This document shows, in pieces, positions 51,625 to 61,484 of a stretch of DNA of 64,000 nt. The position numbers and the translations under genes were made by a program. How positions within the stretch are numbered: the stretch's first letter is position 1; each line of letters begins with the position of its first letter. The notes under the pieces were generated by a model. It saw only the letters and a program-made list of their open reading frames with translations. It had not been told where the DNA came from and did not search any database. Where the stretch lies: positions 1-64,000 of the forward strand of contig DCXY01000015.1 of the NCBI GenBank assembly GCA_002329155.1, given 5' to 3'. Source of the stretch: Stenotrophomonas sp. UBA2124 (GTDB taxonomy: Bacteria > Pseudomonadota > Gammaproteobacteria > Xanthomonadales > Xanthomonadaceae).

Positions 51625-52125
51625 GGTATCAGGTGATCGAACGTTGCCGCGATGAGTTTCCCGTTCGATTGATGTGCCGGTGCCTGCGCGTATCGGCCAG
51701 CGGCTTCTACGACTGGAGCAAGCGCCTGCCTGGTCCCCGCCAACACGACAATGAGCGTTTGCTCGGACGTATCCGCCAGCCGCACGAAAACAGCCGTGGC
51801 GTGCTGGGCGCAGGTCGGATACGGGAGGACCTAGTCGATGTAAGGCGAGGTCGTCAGCCTTAATCGCGTGGCTCGATTGATGGCAGGCGATGGTCTGCAG
51901 GGCTGGCCGCAGCCCAAGCGTCGCGGCCAGCGTGGCCGGCCGGCACCCGCGGCCCTGGGCGTGTGTAACCTGCTGGGGAGGGACTTCACCGCGCTGGAGC
52001 CGCAGACCAAGTGGGTCACCGACATCACCGAGCTAGCGCGTCTACCGCACGAAGTACCCGACTCTCGATGCGGCAAGGGTTTATGTGTTCGAATACATGG
52101 GGACGGTTCCACAACCGGAGAATGA
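51625..52125 (+). pseudogene. IS3 transposase OrfB, internally deleted
   Basis: Carries the HTH_21 region (RLMCRCLRVSASGFYDWSKRLPG), a frameshift near 51840, then RVARLMAGDGLQGWPQPKRRGQRGRP and the beginning of the integrase core (TKWVTDITE). The DDE catalytic core is absent: the sequence jumps to the C-terminal end, so about half of the gene is deleted. Confidence 0.8.
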
Positions 52126-52230
52126 GGCGAAGGAACGCAAGGCAGGACTTGTAGTTTCCGACCCTTTCACAACGTCCGTAGTTTCGGGGTGAACCCCTGT
52201 GGCCGGAACGCGTGAGAGCGCATGGTTGGG

Positions 52231-52263
52231 GCAAAAGAAGAGGGCCCGGCAATGCCGGGCCCT
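52231..52263 (-). terminator. Terminator after the second TonB-dependent receptor
   Basis: 10-bp perfect stem AGGGCCCGGC / GCCGGGCCCT with an AAT loop, followed on the minus strand by CTTCTTTTGC, 29 bases beyond the stop. Confidence 0.8.
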
Positions 52264-52291
52264 TTGTGAAGCAGCGCCCAGTCGCTGGGGC

Positions 52292-55200
52292 TTACTGAAA
52301 CCTGTACTGGAACGTAGCCATGTAGCGGCGCCCCAGCGAATCCAGTACATACGGGAACGGGCCGATGTCGTCTCTCACATTGAGCACAGCCACGCTCAGC
52401 TTTGCGCTATCGCTGAAGTTGTAGCTGAGATTGGCATCCCAGGTGGTCCAGCTGTCACGCGTGAAGTACTGGCGGCTTTCAGGCGTTGCGGTCAGGCTGG
52501 CCTGGGCACTGCTGGTGTAGTTGGCGGTCACGCCAGCGCCCCAGTTGCCGACGCGGTACTTTGCATTCCAGCGGAGTTGGCGCTTCGGCTCATCGAATGA
52601 GCCTACCCGTTCGACGAAAGGAACACCGGGCCTTGAAGCCTGGCCGCGGTTCTTGGGCAGGTAGCCGTAGAGGCCAAGATCAAGCCGGCCAAAGCGATTC
52701 AGTTCCAGGCGGTAATCAACCTCGGCCGTCCACCCGCGGAACATCAACACCGGGCCGTTGCCATGGGTGGTGGCGATATCGAGGGCGGCACCAGACAATG
52801 GGTCACGCTTGACCATGCTGCAGAACTGGTTGGCGTTTGCTACGTCGGAGGCATTGAAATCGCTGCTGTCAAAGCAGCCGGTGATGATGTCATTCGGGCT
52901 CAGCCGGTTGATGACATTGGTGATTTCAATGTCGTACCAGTCTGCCGCTACCCGCAGGCCCTTGAGCCATTCGGGTGCGATGACAACGCCCGCGGTCCAT
53001 GCGTTGGCCTGCTCGTTCTTCAACAGGGTGGAGCCATTGGTCGAGCCCAAGGTACTGGTGGGTGATGCCTGGAACGTGGCCGGGTCGGCACCCGGGTAGG
53101 CCTTGAAGAACGCCTCGCAGTTGCGCTGGCGCAGTTCCGGCTTGCTGCCGCCCCTGATGTTGTTGAGCGAGCATACCTCCGGGATGTTGTAGTGGGCCGG
53201 TTGCAGCGTGGTGTATAGCTCGGCAATGGAAGGTGCGCGCATCGACCGGGTCCGGTTGCCGCGCAGCTGGATGCCCGCGAACGGCTCGTACTGCAGGCCA
53301 TAGGTGTAGGCGGTGAAGCTGCCGGCGACAGAGTTGTCCACGCGCCGCACCTTGCCCGTCAGGTCCAGGCGGTGCAGCCCGGGAATACCCCAATCGGGGT
53401 CGAACAGCGGAGCAAGGAATTCGGCGAACACTTCGTTGGTGTGGTACTTGCCCTCGTTGCGCTGGATGGGCACTGCGCGGCCCTGCCCGAGGCGCTCGTA
53501 TTCGCTGGGGCTGAAGGCGCCCTTCTCCCGGCGATGCTCGAAGCCAGCGGCAGCGGAGAATTCACCGCCCGGCAGGTCGAACAGGCCGCCGGTCACCGAG
53601 GCGTTGAACACCGTCTGGCGGCTCTGTGCCTTGGCCAGCGTATGGGTGGAGACGTAGCCGAGTGCTTCGCGGGAGGCCAGCCCTTCGCCGAACAGGTTGA
53701 GCGGGTGGCAGTTGCGGTCGGCCACGGTACCCGGCGCGCTGGCATCACAGATGATGCGGCCTTCTGCATCGGTGGTGACGTTGATGGCATTGATGAAATT
53801 CTGCTGGATCAACCCGGTGCCGAGGTAGTCAGAATCACCGCGCCCATGAGTGAGGCTGGACTCCCAGTTGAAGCTGCGTTGGCCAATGTTGAAGTAGCCG
53901 TCAAAGCCGAGCACGGCACGGGTCAGTACGGTTTCACTGCTGGAGTTGTTCATGCTCAGGTCGCGCGAGGAGCGTGACAGGCGGAACTCGCTGATGCCGT
54001 TATCCGCAAGCAGCTTGCGTGATTGGGTGCTCAGGAAAGGGTTGTCCGCATTGAAGAGCAGTGCGCCGCTCTGTGCGCCACTGCCGTCCAACCCCGCTGC
54101 GCCAAACGCGGCCGCGTTGTAGACGTTCTGGTCCAGTGTCTCGCGCGCGGTCGATTCGTACCTGGACAGTTCAAAGAAGCCGCGTACCTGGTCGGTGAAG
54201 TCAAAGCTGCCACTGGCATAGGCCGTGCGCCGTTCCAGATCGGCGATCAGTGGTATGGCTTCGTTGAGATTGAGTCCATCTCCACCGGAAGCATTGCCAT
54301 TGGCGTAGCTGATGCCGGGGTCGAATGCGACCAGATCGCCGACGGTATTGAAATGCCACAACTTGTTGTCCGGACCGAAACCATTGAGTTCGCCCATGCC
54401 GTTGCGCTGGTAGGAGCGCTTCACCATGACATCGGACGGCATGATCAGTCCGCCGAAGGTCATCGTCGCGATGCGGCGCTCACGAATCCAGACGCTGTCG
54501 GCGATGCCATCGGCTGGGCCGGTATTGAAGGGGATGGCAGCATCAAGGCGGCCATCATTGCCCGGTGTGCGCGATGGCTGCAGGCTCTGTGCGTTCCTCG
54601 CCAGTGGATTTGTCTGCAGGCTGTAGCCCTGGCGGTAGAAGTCGCGTTGCAGCGCGTTCACCCCATCGCTGTTGTCCAGGTCCACGGCGATGGTGATATG
54701 ACCACGGTCATCGGCGAAGTTGCTGCCGAAAATCGCAGCCCACGAATACCGGTGGTTGTCGTCCTTGGTCGTGCTGCCATAACCGAGCTGGACCTCGGCG
54801 CCCTCGAACTTGTCGCGCAGAATGATGTTGTTGACGCCGGAGATGGCGTCGGAGCCATAGGTGGGAGCGCCGCCAATCCCCAGGCTCTCGATGCGATCGA
54901 CCATGATGCTGGGGATCGCGTTCATGTCCACCTGGATGCCCGAGCCGCCGCCGGCGCCGAACACGGTGGGCGGGGCTGAAGTGACAAAGCGCCGGCCATT
55001 GACCAGAGTCAACAGGCGATTGCTGCCCAAGCCAAAACGGCTGGCGAAGTTCACGCCGGCACCATAGCCGGCCTGGTTTCCATGTGAGCTGACACCTGCC
55101 GACATTCCAGGGGTATTGGTCAGCGCGTCTATCAGGTTGGTACGGCCGTAGGCGGTTATCTCTTCACGGCTGACCACCGAGGCCGGCTCAAGTGTGTCGA

Positions 55201-55396
55201 AGCCGGCACGGAAGATGCGTGAGCCGGTGACGGTGATCCGGTCCAGCTCGGTAGGGGTGGCATCATCAGGGGTCTGAGCCTTGGTGGCTTGTGTATCCAG
55301 CACCTGTGCCAAGGCGGGCGTGGTGTTTGCGACAAGCAGGGCGGAGATCAGCGCCGTATTCAGTGGGGTGCGACGGTGGGTTCTATAGGTTTTCAT
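52292..55396 (-). CDS. TonB-dependent outer-membrane receptor (second)
   Basis: A 1034-residue receptor with signal peptide (ISALLVANTTPALAQ), TonB-box-like ELDRITVTGSRI, plug domain (ASVVSREEITAYGRTNLIDAL, NRLLTLVNGRRFV, VDRIESLGIGGAPTYGSDAISGVNNIILRD) and a beta-barrel ending MATFQYRFQ with the terminal aromatic residue. Several Cys pairs lie in extracellular loops. The start ATG 55396 has AGGAAGGGAA upstream. No substrate can be named. It sits inside a segment bounded by two copies of the oxidoreductase 3' end. It shares its promoter design with the third receptor. Confidence 0.93.
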   Translation of the reverse strand: MKTYRTHRRTPLNTALISALLVANTTPALAQVLDTQATKAQTPDDATPTELDRITVTGSRIFRAGFDTLEPASVVSREEITAYGRTNLIDALTNTPGMSAGVSSHGNQAGYGAGVNFASRFGLGSNRLLTLVNGRRFVTSAPPTVFGAGGGSGIQVDMNAIPSIMVDRIESLGIGGAPTYGSDAISGVNNIILRDKFEGAEVQLGYGSTTKDDNHRYSWAAIFGSNFADDRGHITIAVDLDNSDGVNALQRDFYRQGYSLQTNPLARNAQSLQPSRTPGNDGRLDAAIPFNTGPADGIADSVWIRERRIATMTFGGLIMPSDVMVKRSYQRNGMGELNGFGPDNKLWHFNTVGDLVAFDPGISYANGNASGGDGLNLNEAIPLIADLERRTAYASGSFDFTDQVRGFFELSRYESTARETLDQNVYNAAAFGAAGLDGSGAQSGALLFNADNPFLSTQSRKLLADNGISEFRLSRSSRDLSMNNSSSETVLTRAVLGFDGYFNIGQRSFNWESSLTHGRGDSDYLGTGLIQQNFINAINVTTDAEGRIICDASAPGTVADRNCHPLNLFGEGLASREALGYVSTHTLAKAQSRQTVFNASVTGGLFDLPGGEFSAAAGFEHRREKGAFSPSEYERLGQGRAVPIQRNEGKYHTNEVFAEFLAPLFDPDWGIPGLHRLDLTGKVRRVDNSVAGSFTAYTYGLQYEPFAGIQLRGNRTRSMRAPSIAELYTTLQPAHYNIPEVCSLNNIRGGSKPELRQRNCEAFFKAYPGADPATFQASPTSTLGSTNGSTLLKNEQANAWTAGVVIAPEWLKGLRVAADWYDIEITNVINRLSPNDIITGCFDSSDFNASDVANANQFCSMVKRDPLSGAALDIATTHGNGPVLMFRGWTAEVDYRLELNRFGRLDLGLYGYLPKNRGQASRPGVPFVERVGSFDEPKRQLRWNAKYRVGNWGAGVTANYTSSAQASLTATPESRQYFTRDSWTTWDANLSYNFSDSAKLSVAVLNVRDDIGPFPYVLDSLGRRYMATFQYRFQ

Positions 55397-55483
55397 GTTT
55401 CCCTTCCTGGGAGCGTGCGTGGCGGCCTTGCCTCGGCGGGGCGCGCGGGTGGGTCCGTTCTGTTCAGCTGCCGAGTGCGCCGG

Positions 55484-55512
55484 ATTAACGCGCGGTTAAT
55501 GTTTTGTGTCAA
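55484..55512 (-). promoter_or_regulatory. Promoter and palindromic operator of the second receptor
   Basis: On the minus strand: -35 TTGACA (55512-55507), 17-base spacer, -10 GTTAAT (55489-55484). The -10 is the right half of the palindrome ATTAAC-N5-GTTAAT (55484-55500). The predicted start is near 55477, about 80 bases before the ATG. The same layout occurs at 59400-59429. Confidence 0.65.
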
Positions 55513-55633
55513 AGGTCCGGACGACTTGGTAACGTATTGAATTTGTTGGAAATATGGTGTTTTTTGGCGTTTGGGAGGTTGCGATTGGCCCAGCACCCTT
55601 GCCAAGCGCAAGCCGCGCATGAGGCCAGCTGCA

Positions 55634-56228
55634 AATCCCGATGAACGTGGCGCTCTCGCAGCTGCCGGATTTCAGCGTGCTGCCGAGGCAGGGCGACCAC
55701 CTCACCGCAGGCATCATCATCGCGCCCAGTCTTGAGTACATGGACCGCGGATACACGGATGCACGCAGCCACGGCTGGTCGCGTGAACCGGTGGTCGAAA
55801 TGCTGATACCCAGCACGCTGGACCACACGCTGGCGCCGCCCGGCCAGCACGTGGCCAGCCTGTTCTGCCAGCATGTGGCGCCGCAGCTGCCAGATGGCCG
55901 CAGTTGGGACGATCACCGTGAAGAAGTGGCCGACCTGATGATCGCCACCGTGGACCAGCACGCGCCGGGTTTTGCCGCGTCAGTACTGGGCAGGCAGATC
56001 ATGAGCCCGCTGGATCTGGAGCGCACCTTCGGCCTGATCGGCGGCGATATCTTCCACGGCGCGCTGAGCCTCAACCCGTTGTTCAGCGCGCGACCCATGC
56101 TGGGCCAGGCCAACTACCGCGGCGCGATACCGGGCCTGTACCTGTGTGGCTCAGGGACGCATCCTGGCGGTGGCGTGACCGGAGCGCCGGGGCATAACGC
56201 GGCGGTGGAGATACTGCGCACGGTTTGA
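55634..56228 (+). pseudogene. Truncated second copy of the FAD oxidoreductase 3' end
   Basis: About 590 bases nearly identical to 50650-51240 (only seven amino-acid differences in 195 residues), with the first 340 codons missing. The left edge of similarity is just before MNVALSQLPDFSVLP and the right edge is after EILRTV, where a stop follows. Without the Rossmann domain it cannot bind FAD as the parent does. It is a fragment left by duplication or recombination. Confidence 0.88.
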
Positions 56229-56240
56229 GGTTTGGCGACG

Positions 56241-56275
56241 AAAAACAGCAAGCCCGGCTTTCGCCGGGCTTGCTG
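56241..56275 (-). terminator. Terminator after the third TonB-dependent receptor
   Basis: 13-bp perfect stem CAGCAAGCCCGGC / GCCGGGCTTGCTG with a TTTC loop and TTTTT on the minus strand, 22 bases beyond the stop. Confidence 0.92.
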
Positions 56276-56297
56276 ATGTATTCACTGACAGTGGACG

Positions 56298-59279
56298 TCA
56301 GAGCTTGTAGGTGATGCCCATATACATGTAGCGACCAATGTTGTCATACATGGATGAGCCAACGTCGGCGCCGAAGTAGTTCGCCGGCGGGTTCTTGTCG
56401 AAGGCGTTATCGACACCCAGGTACACATCGATCTTGTTTCCGGGGAACGCATAGCCAATCTGGAAGTTATGGTAGGTATACGACCCGTTGCGAATCGGAC
56501 TGGCCTGGCCTGGGTTGCTGTTGTAACTGGCTGGGCTGACGCGGAGATTGCCATCAACGTAGGTCATGTCCCAAGACGCACGCCAGCTTTCCAGGGCATA
56601 TTTGGCCTGAAGACTTGCGCGCCAGCGCGGGTCAGTCACCGAAGTCACCCACTCGGTGTATTCATTCGGGAAGTCCTGGAATGCCCATTCGCGTGACTGG
56701 ATCAGACGAGTGCCGACAAAGCGAAGAACTGTGTCACCCTCGAACATCTTGAAGCGATAGTCCATTTCCAGGTCCACGCCAACTCGACGTGAGCGGGCGA
56801 GATTTTCGTTCAGAGCAACCCAGCGGCTGATCGAGTACTCCGGGAACGTGCGGCCACCCGAGTCTGTCGCTCCACCGACGGGGGCACGCGTGATGAAGCT
56901 GCAGAACTTGTTATTGATGCCCCCGGGGGAGTCAACACAACGGGTCGCATTGGTCTGTGCACTCACAGCGCCGATCGCATCCTCAAGATTGATCCACCAG
57001 TAATCCATCGACATGCCGAAGCCGGGCAGGAATTCGGGCTGCCAGACAAATCCATAGCTGAAGCTGCGTGCGCGCTCCGGCTTCAGATCAGGATTACCGC
57101 CGCTCACCCCCGGACGATTGGCGCTATAGGTGTCCACCCAGCCAACGGGGATGCCGAGTGCGCTGCAGTTGGCTTGACGCAAGGCGGGGTCTTTGGCCGT
57201 GGAGGGACGGTTGGAGTTGGTAACCAGATAATTGCAGGGGTCGGCAATGGTTGCGAAGTTCTCGCTCTGAGGGTTGTACAGCTCGCCGATGCTGGGAGCA
57301 CGCACTGCCTGTGACAGGGTGCCGCGCACACGGAGCGAGGGGAAAACCGTCCAGTCCAAGCCGACCTTCCAGGTCGTCGTTTCGCCGATGCTGCTGTAGT
57401 CCGAGTAGCGGCCAGCGGCATCCAGGGTGAGGTTGTAGATGCCGGGGATATCAGCCAGCAGTGGAACGCTGGCTTCAACGAAGGCTTCCTTGACATCGTA
57501 CTTGCCCATCCGATTAGGGATGGCATTGAGGAACGTCAGGCCCTGAGCAGCCAATGGATCCGTTATCTCTCGGCTCTTCTCACGCCGGTATTCCACGCCA
57601 CCCGCAACGCCAACGTCACCGGCTGGCAAGCTGAACAGCGAGCCATTGGCCAGCGATGCGCTGAACACGCTTTGCTGCAGACGCGAGAAGTTGAATGAGC
57701 GTACGTTCATCCAATCCTGTGCCGCTTGACTAACAGCACCATTGCCGAAAACGCTGAACGGTACGCAGCCTTCGCGTGCAAACGCTGAGTACACGCGATT
57801 GCCGTTGTTCGGGTTGGTCGCATTCGGATTGAGCGTGGTACGGCAGACGATCTGACCGGTTGCCGGGTCGACAACGGCATCAAGGCCTGCCTGCCAGCGT
57901 TCATTGATTCGATTGTTCAGATTCCAGCGTTTGACCTCTGTCTGGCCCCAGTTGCCATAGACATCATAGGTCCACTCTTCGCCGAGGTTGCCTTCCATGC
58001 CAAGCACGAAGCGCTGGGTATTGCGTTCGACGTGTTCGCCGCGCTGGCCGGAGTCCACGTTGAAGCGGCTCAGCACCAGCTGGCTGGCGCCCTTGGATAC
58101 CATGAGCGCGCGCAGTTCTGGACTGACATAGGCGTTGTCGCGTTGAATGCGCAGCGACTGATCGAAGGCAGGCTGGCCCAGGAAATCCGAAACGGTTTCG
58201 GTGTACTTGCCTTCAAAGTACAGCCTGTGGTTCTCGTTGAGATCGAAGTTGACGACAGTGTTGATGCTCTTTCGCTCGAACCCGGGCTGAAGGTCCGCAA
58301 CGGAATTCAGGTCGGCGAAGTCGCAGTCCACACAGGATGTTGCGCTTACAACTGTGCCGTCATAACGCTGTTTGCGGAAAGTTCCATCAGGATTGAACTG
58401 ATAGCGATTACCCCATGTGGCGGGATTCTTGGGATCAAAGGTTCCAAAGGTAAACGTGCCGCCAAACGAAATGGAGTGGTTGCCACCAGGGCCGCTCAGC
58501 ACGGTCTGTGGGTTGCTCTCACTGGGGGGCTTGGTGGGGTCATAGCTCGGGTTGGGAACCGACACCAGAAATTCACGACCGATTGCCCTGTCAGAGCGAA
58601 CGAAGCGATCCTGCTTGCTGTATTCCACTGCGACAGCAGCGTTGCCACGACCGTCCAGGAAACTGGTTCCGGCAGTACCGCTGATGAACGAACGATTGAA
58701 GCCGCCTTCTCCTGCGATACCTGTCTGTGCGCGCAGTTCCGCGCCTTCATAGTCCTTCTTCATGATGAAGTTGACTACGCCAGCAACCGCGTCGGCACCG
58801 TAAACGGCAGAGGCGCCACCGGTAATGACCTCCACGCGCTCGATCCACTCCACGGGAATGGTGTTCACGTCGACGGAGGTGGAGCCGGACGTAGCACCAA
58901 CATGGCGCCGGCCATTGACCAGGACGAGAGTGCGCGAATTCCCCATGCCGCGCAGGTCCAGCAAGCCGACACCTGCGGTACCGATGAAGCGCGTGGAGTT
59001 GCCCAAGGTGTAGCTGGGGGTCAACGCCGGCAAGCGGGTCATCAGATCGCCGATGTTCGTGGCGCCTGTGGCACGGATTTCTTCTGCGGTGATTGCCGTG
59101 ACCGGCGAAGGAGTAACGAAGCCGGTGCGCGCGATGCGTGATCCGGTAACGGTGATCTTGTCCAGCTCCGTCGTGTTGGATGCAGCTTCCTGGGCCGCGG
59201 CTGGAATGGCGGTTGCAGCCAAAGCTGCAGCCATGGCGAAGCTCAGCGGGTTGCGGCTGAGCAGCATATATGTAGTCAT
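56298..59279 (-). CDS. TonB-dependent outer-membrane receptor (third)
   Basis: A 993-residue receptor. The signal peptide ends near AIPAAAQ, followed by ELDKITVTGSRIARTG. The plug domain (SPVTAITAEEIRATGATNIGDL, LRGMGNSRTLVLVNGRRHV, IERVEVITGGASAVYGADAVAGVVNFIMKKD) leads to a long beta-barrel ending YMYMGITYKL. The start ATG 59279 has GAGAGGGGA upstream; a longer open frame exists but has no such site. It resembles the second receptor in organisation and promoter. Ligand unknown. Confidence 0.93.
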   Translation of the reverse strand: MTTYMLLSRNPLSFAMAAALAATAIPAAAQEAASNTTELDKITVTGSRIARTGFVTPSPVTAITAEEIRATGATNIGDLMTRLPALTPSYTLGNSTRFIGTAGVGLLDLRGMGNSRTLVLVNGRRHVGATSGSTSVDVNTIPVEWIERVEVITGGASAVYGADAVAGVVNFIMKKDYEGAELRAQTGIAGEGGFNRSFISGTAGTSFLDGRGNAAVAVEYSKQDRFVRSDRAIGREFLVSVPNPSYDPTKPPSESNPQTVLSGPGGNHSISFGGTFTFGTFDPKNPATWGNRYQFNPDGTFRKQRYDGTVVSATSCVDCDFADLNSVADLQPGFERKSINTVVNFDLNENHRLYFEGKYTETVSDFLGQPAFDQSLRIQRDNAYVSPELRALMVSKGASQLVLSRFNVDSGQRGEHVERNTQRFVLGMEGNLGEEWTYDVYGNWGQTEVKRWNLNNRINERWQAGLDAVVDPATGQIVCRTTLNPNATNPNNGNRVYSAFAREGCVPFSVFGNGAVSQAAQDWMNVRSFNFSRLQQSVFSASLANGSLFSLPAGDVGVAGGVEYRREKSREITDPLAAQGLTFLNAIPNRMGKYDVKEAFVEASVPLLADIPGIYNLTLDAAGRYSDYSSIGETTTWKVGLDWTVFPSLRVRGTLSQAVRAPSIGELYNPQSENFATIADPCNYLVTNSNRPSTAKDPALRQANCSALGIPVGWVDTYSANRPGVSGGNPDLKPERARSFSYGFVWQPEFLPGFGMSMDYWWINLEDAIGAVSAQTNATRCVDSPGGINNKFCSFITRAPVGGATDSGGRTFPEYSISRWVALNENLARSRRVGVDLEMDYRFKMFEGDTVLRFVGTRLIQSREWAFQDFPNEYTEWVTSVTDPRWRASLQAKYALESWRASWDMTYVDGNLRVSPASYNSNPGQASPIRNGSYTYHNFQIGYAFPGNKIDVYLGVDNAFDKNPPANYFGADVGSSMYDNIGRYMYMGITYKL

Positions 59280-59399
59280 CGGTCCCCTCTCTCGGTGTTG
59301 GGTCACGACTTCGGAGATGACGCCGAAATGTGACTTCTGTTCACAATCGGGCAATTGAGCTTTGAATTGTAAGAAAAGCGTTTATTTGCCCGTCCGGGC

Positions 59400-59429
59400 A
59401 TTAACACATGGTTAATATTTTTTTGTCAA
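59400..59429 (-). promoter_or_regulatory. Promoter and palindromic operator of the third receptor
   Basis: On the minus strand: -35 TTGACA (59429-59424), 18-base spacer, -10 GTTAAT (59405-59400) inside the palindrome ATTAAC-N5-GTTAAT (59400-59416). A second palindrome, TGCCCG-TC-CGGGCA (59387-59400), overlaps the predicted start of transcription near 59393. The leader is about 114 bases long. Confidence 0.65.
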
Positions 59430-59615
59430 TGGATGAATGAGACCCTCTAAGGCTCTGAAGTCACTATGAAATATGAATTTCGGTTCGACTTTGGTTTCAT
59501 CATTGGGAACGGGCTGCAATACGCACGAGAATGGCGTTGAAGTTCTGATCAGGCCCCTGGCCCGATGTCGATAGCCGCTATAGTTCGCAGTGGTATCGAG
59601 CTTTCGAGGGTTGCT

Positions 59616-60470
59616 GTGAGCGGGTTGATTGGAGCCGTGACGTCCCACAAGGTGCAGAAGGGGCTTTCGCCTCATCCGCGTATCCGTAATGTCATTGCCG
59701 TTGGGTCGGGCAAGGGCGGGGTGGGGAAGTCCACCACGGCGGTGAACCTGGCCTTGGCGCTGCAGCGCATGGGTGCGCGCGTCGGGGTGCTGGACGCGGA
59801 CATCTACGGCCCCAGCGTGCCGGCGATGCTGGGCCTCAGCGGCCGCCCGGAAAGCCCGGACAACAAGACCATCGAGCCGCTGCGTGCGTTCGGCGTGGAG
59901 GCGATGTCGATCGGCTTTCTGATCGAGCCGGACTCACCGATGATCTGGCGTGGCCCGATGGCCACCTCGGCGCTCACCCAGCTGTTCAACGACACCCTGT
60001 GGGGCGATCTGGATTTCCTGCTGATCGACCTGCCGCCGGGCACCGGTGACATCCAGCTGACACTGTCGCAGAAGATTCCCGTGGCCGGTGCGGTCATCGT
60101 CACCACGCCGCAGGAAATCGCCACGCTCGACGCGCGCAAGGCGCTGAAGATGTTCGAGAAGGTGGAGGTGCCGGTGCTTGGCATCGTGGAGAACATGGCA
60201 GTGCATGCCTGTTCCAACTGCGGCCATGTCGAGCATCTGTTCGGCGAAGGCGGAGGCCTGCGCATGGCAGAACAATACGGCGTGCCGCTGCTGGGTTCGC
60301 TGCCGCTGGACATCCGCATCCGTGAACAGGGGGACGTGGGTACGCCGGTGGTGGCCGCGGCCCCGGATTCGCCTGCCGCACAGGCCTACATGGCCGCCGC
60401 GCAGCGCATGGCCGAGGAGCTGGCCAAGCGTCCGCGTGCTGGCATTCCCATTGTTTCCTCGCTGGCCTGA
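59616..60470 (+). CDS. apbC: Mrp/ApbC-family iron-sulfur carrier ATPase
   Basis: P-loop ATPase that carries and transfers Fe-S clusters to apoproteins. It has 284 residues from GTG 59616. The deviant Walker A motif is AVGSGKGGVGKSTTAVNLA (GKGGVGKST at residues 32-40). DADIYGPSVPAMLG and LIDLPPGTGDIQLT follow, and the cluster-bridging CxxC lies in HACSNCGHVEHLFG. GTG 59616 has GAGGG upstream. The frame also opens at ATG 59565, but a TATAGT at 59579-59584 suggests transcription may begin later than that ATG. It is divergent from the third receptor. Confidence 0.92.
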   Translation: MSGLIGAVTSHKVQKGLSPHPRIRNVIAVGSGKGGVGKSTTAVNLALALQRMGARVGVLDADIYGPSVPAMLGLSGRPESPDNKTIEPLRAFGVEAMSIGFLIEPDSPMIWRGPMATSALTQLFNDTLWGDLDFLLIDLPPGTGDIQLTLSQKIPVAGAVIVTTPQEIATLDARKALKMFEKVEVPVLGIVENMAVHACSNCGHVEHLFGEGGGLRMAEQYGVPLLGSLPLDIRIREQGDVGTPVVAAAPDSPAAQAYMAAAQRMAEELAKRPRAGIPIVSSLA

Positions 60471-60635
60471 GTTGCCGCAGCGCGCTGGCCACCTGTCTGT
60501 GATGGGTGGCCATCTGGTCTCTGGCTGCCTGCCCTGCGGGAAAGTGCCGTTTCAGCCGCGGCGGGGCGGTAGGCTAGAATCGGCAGTCATCGTCGCGGCC
60601 CGGGCCGCGCAGCCCAACGCAACCAGGACCATTGA

Positions 60636-61208
<573 letters not shown>

Positions 61209-61230
61209 GGCGGGCAGGCGGACAGAAAAA

Positions 61231-61259
61231 GGGCGCGGAATTCCGCGCCCTTTTCGTTT
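61231..61259 (+). terminator. Terminator after dcd
   Basis: Perfect palindrome GGGCGCGGAA / TTCCGCGCCC followed by TTTTCGTTT; AAAAA precedes it, so it can also act on the convergent minus-strand gene. Confidence 0.92.
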
Positions 61260-61285
61260 CCGGGTGCTTCCCGGTGAGGCGCGGC

Positions 61286-61453
61286 TTACTTGCCGCGCCC
61301 GAACAGCATGCCGATGCCCACCGCTACCAGGATGGCAGGCCACCAGGTGGCAAGCACGGCACCGATGTTGCCGTTGATCCAGCCCAAGTTTTTGGCCAGG
61401 AAGAACAGGCCGACGATGATCAGGATCAGGGCGGCGATCAGGTTTGAACGCAT
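61286..61453 (-). CDS. LiaI-LiaF-like small membrane protein
   Basis: A 55-residue protein consisting of two hydrophobic helices around a short polar turn (MRSNLIAALILIIVGLFFLAK, NLGWINGN, then VLATWWPAILVAVGIGMLFGRGK). The GxFFLxxNLG...WWPxxLIxxGxxxL pattern is that of the LiaI-LiaF-like transmembrane domain, found in envelope-stress proteins. The start ATG 61453 gives the whole domain; longer open sequence upstream is not used. Function is not established. Confidence 0.82.
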   Translation of the reverse strand: MRSNLIAALILIIVGLFFLAKNLGWINGNIGAVLATWWPAILVAVGIGMLFGRGK

Positions 61454-61484
61454 CGGCGTGCAATGTCCGTAGGTATGGGAACGC

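Larger units (their letters stand above)
51290..52200 (+). mobile_element. Decayed IS3-family insertion sequence
   Basis: Contains remnants of both IS3 frames and ends of uncertain position; terminal inverted repeats could not be fixed. OrfA pieces (RRKFSAEFKRGAVEQASQ, then ARELGIRDTLLTYWKREARTQG) lie in different frames. OrfB starts YQVIERCRDEFPVRLMCRCLRVSASGFYDWSKRL. The middle of OrfB is missing: TKWVTDITE is followed at once by a piece from the far C-terminus (YRTKYPTLDAAR in another frame). The element cannot be active. Boundaries are approximate. Confidence 0.85.

Noticed and set aside
58032..59141. Plus-strand open frame of about 369 codons
   Set aside because: Antisense to the third TonB-dependent receptor with no domain.
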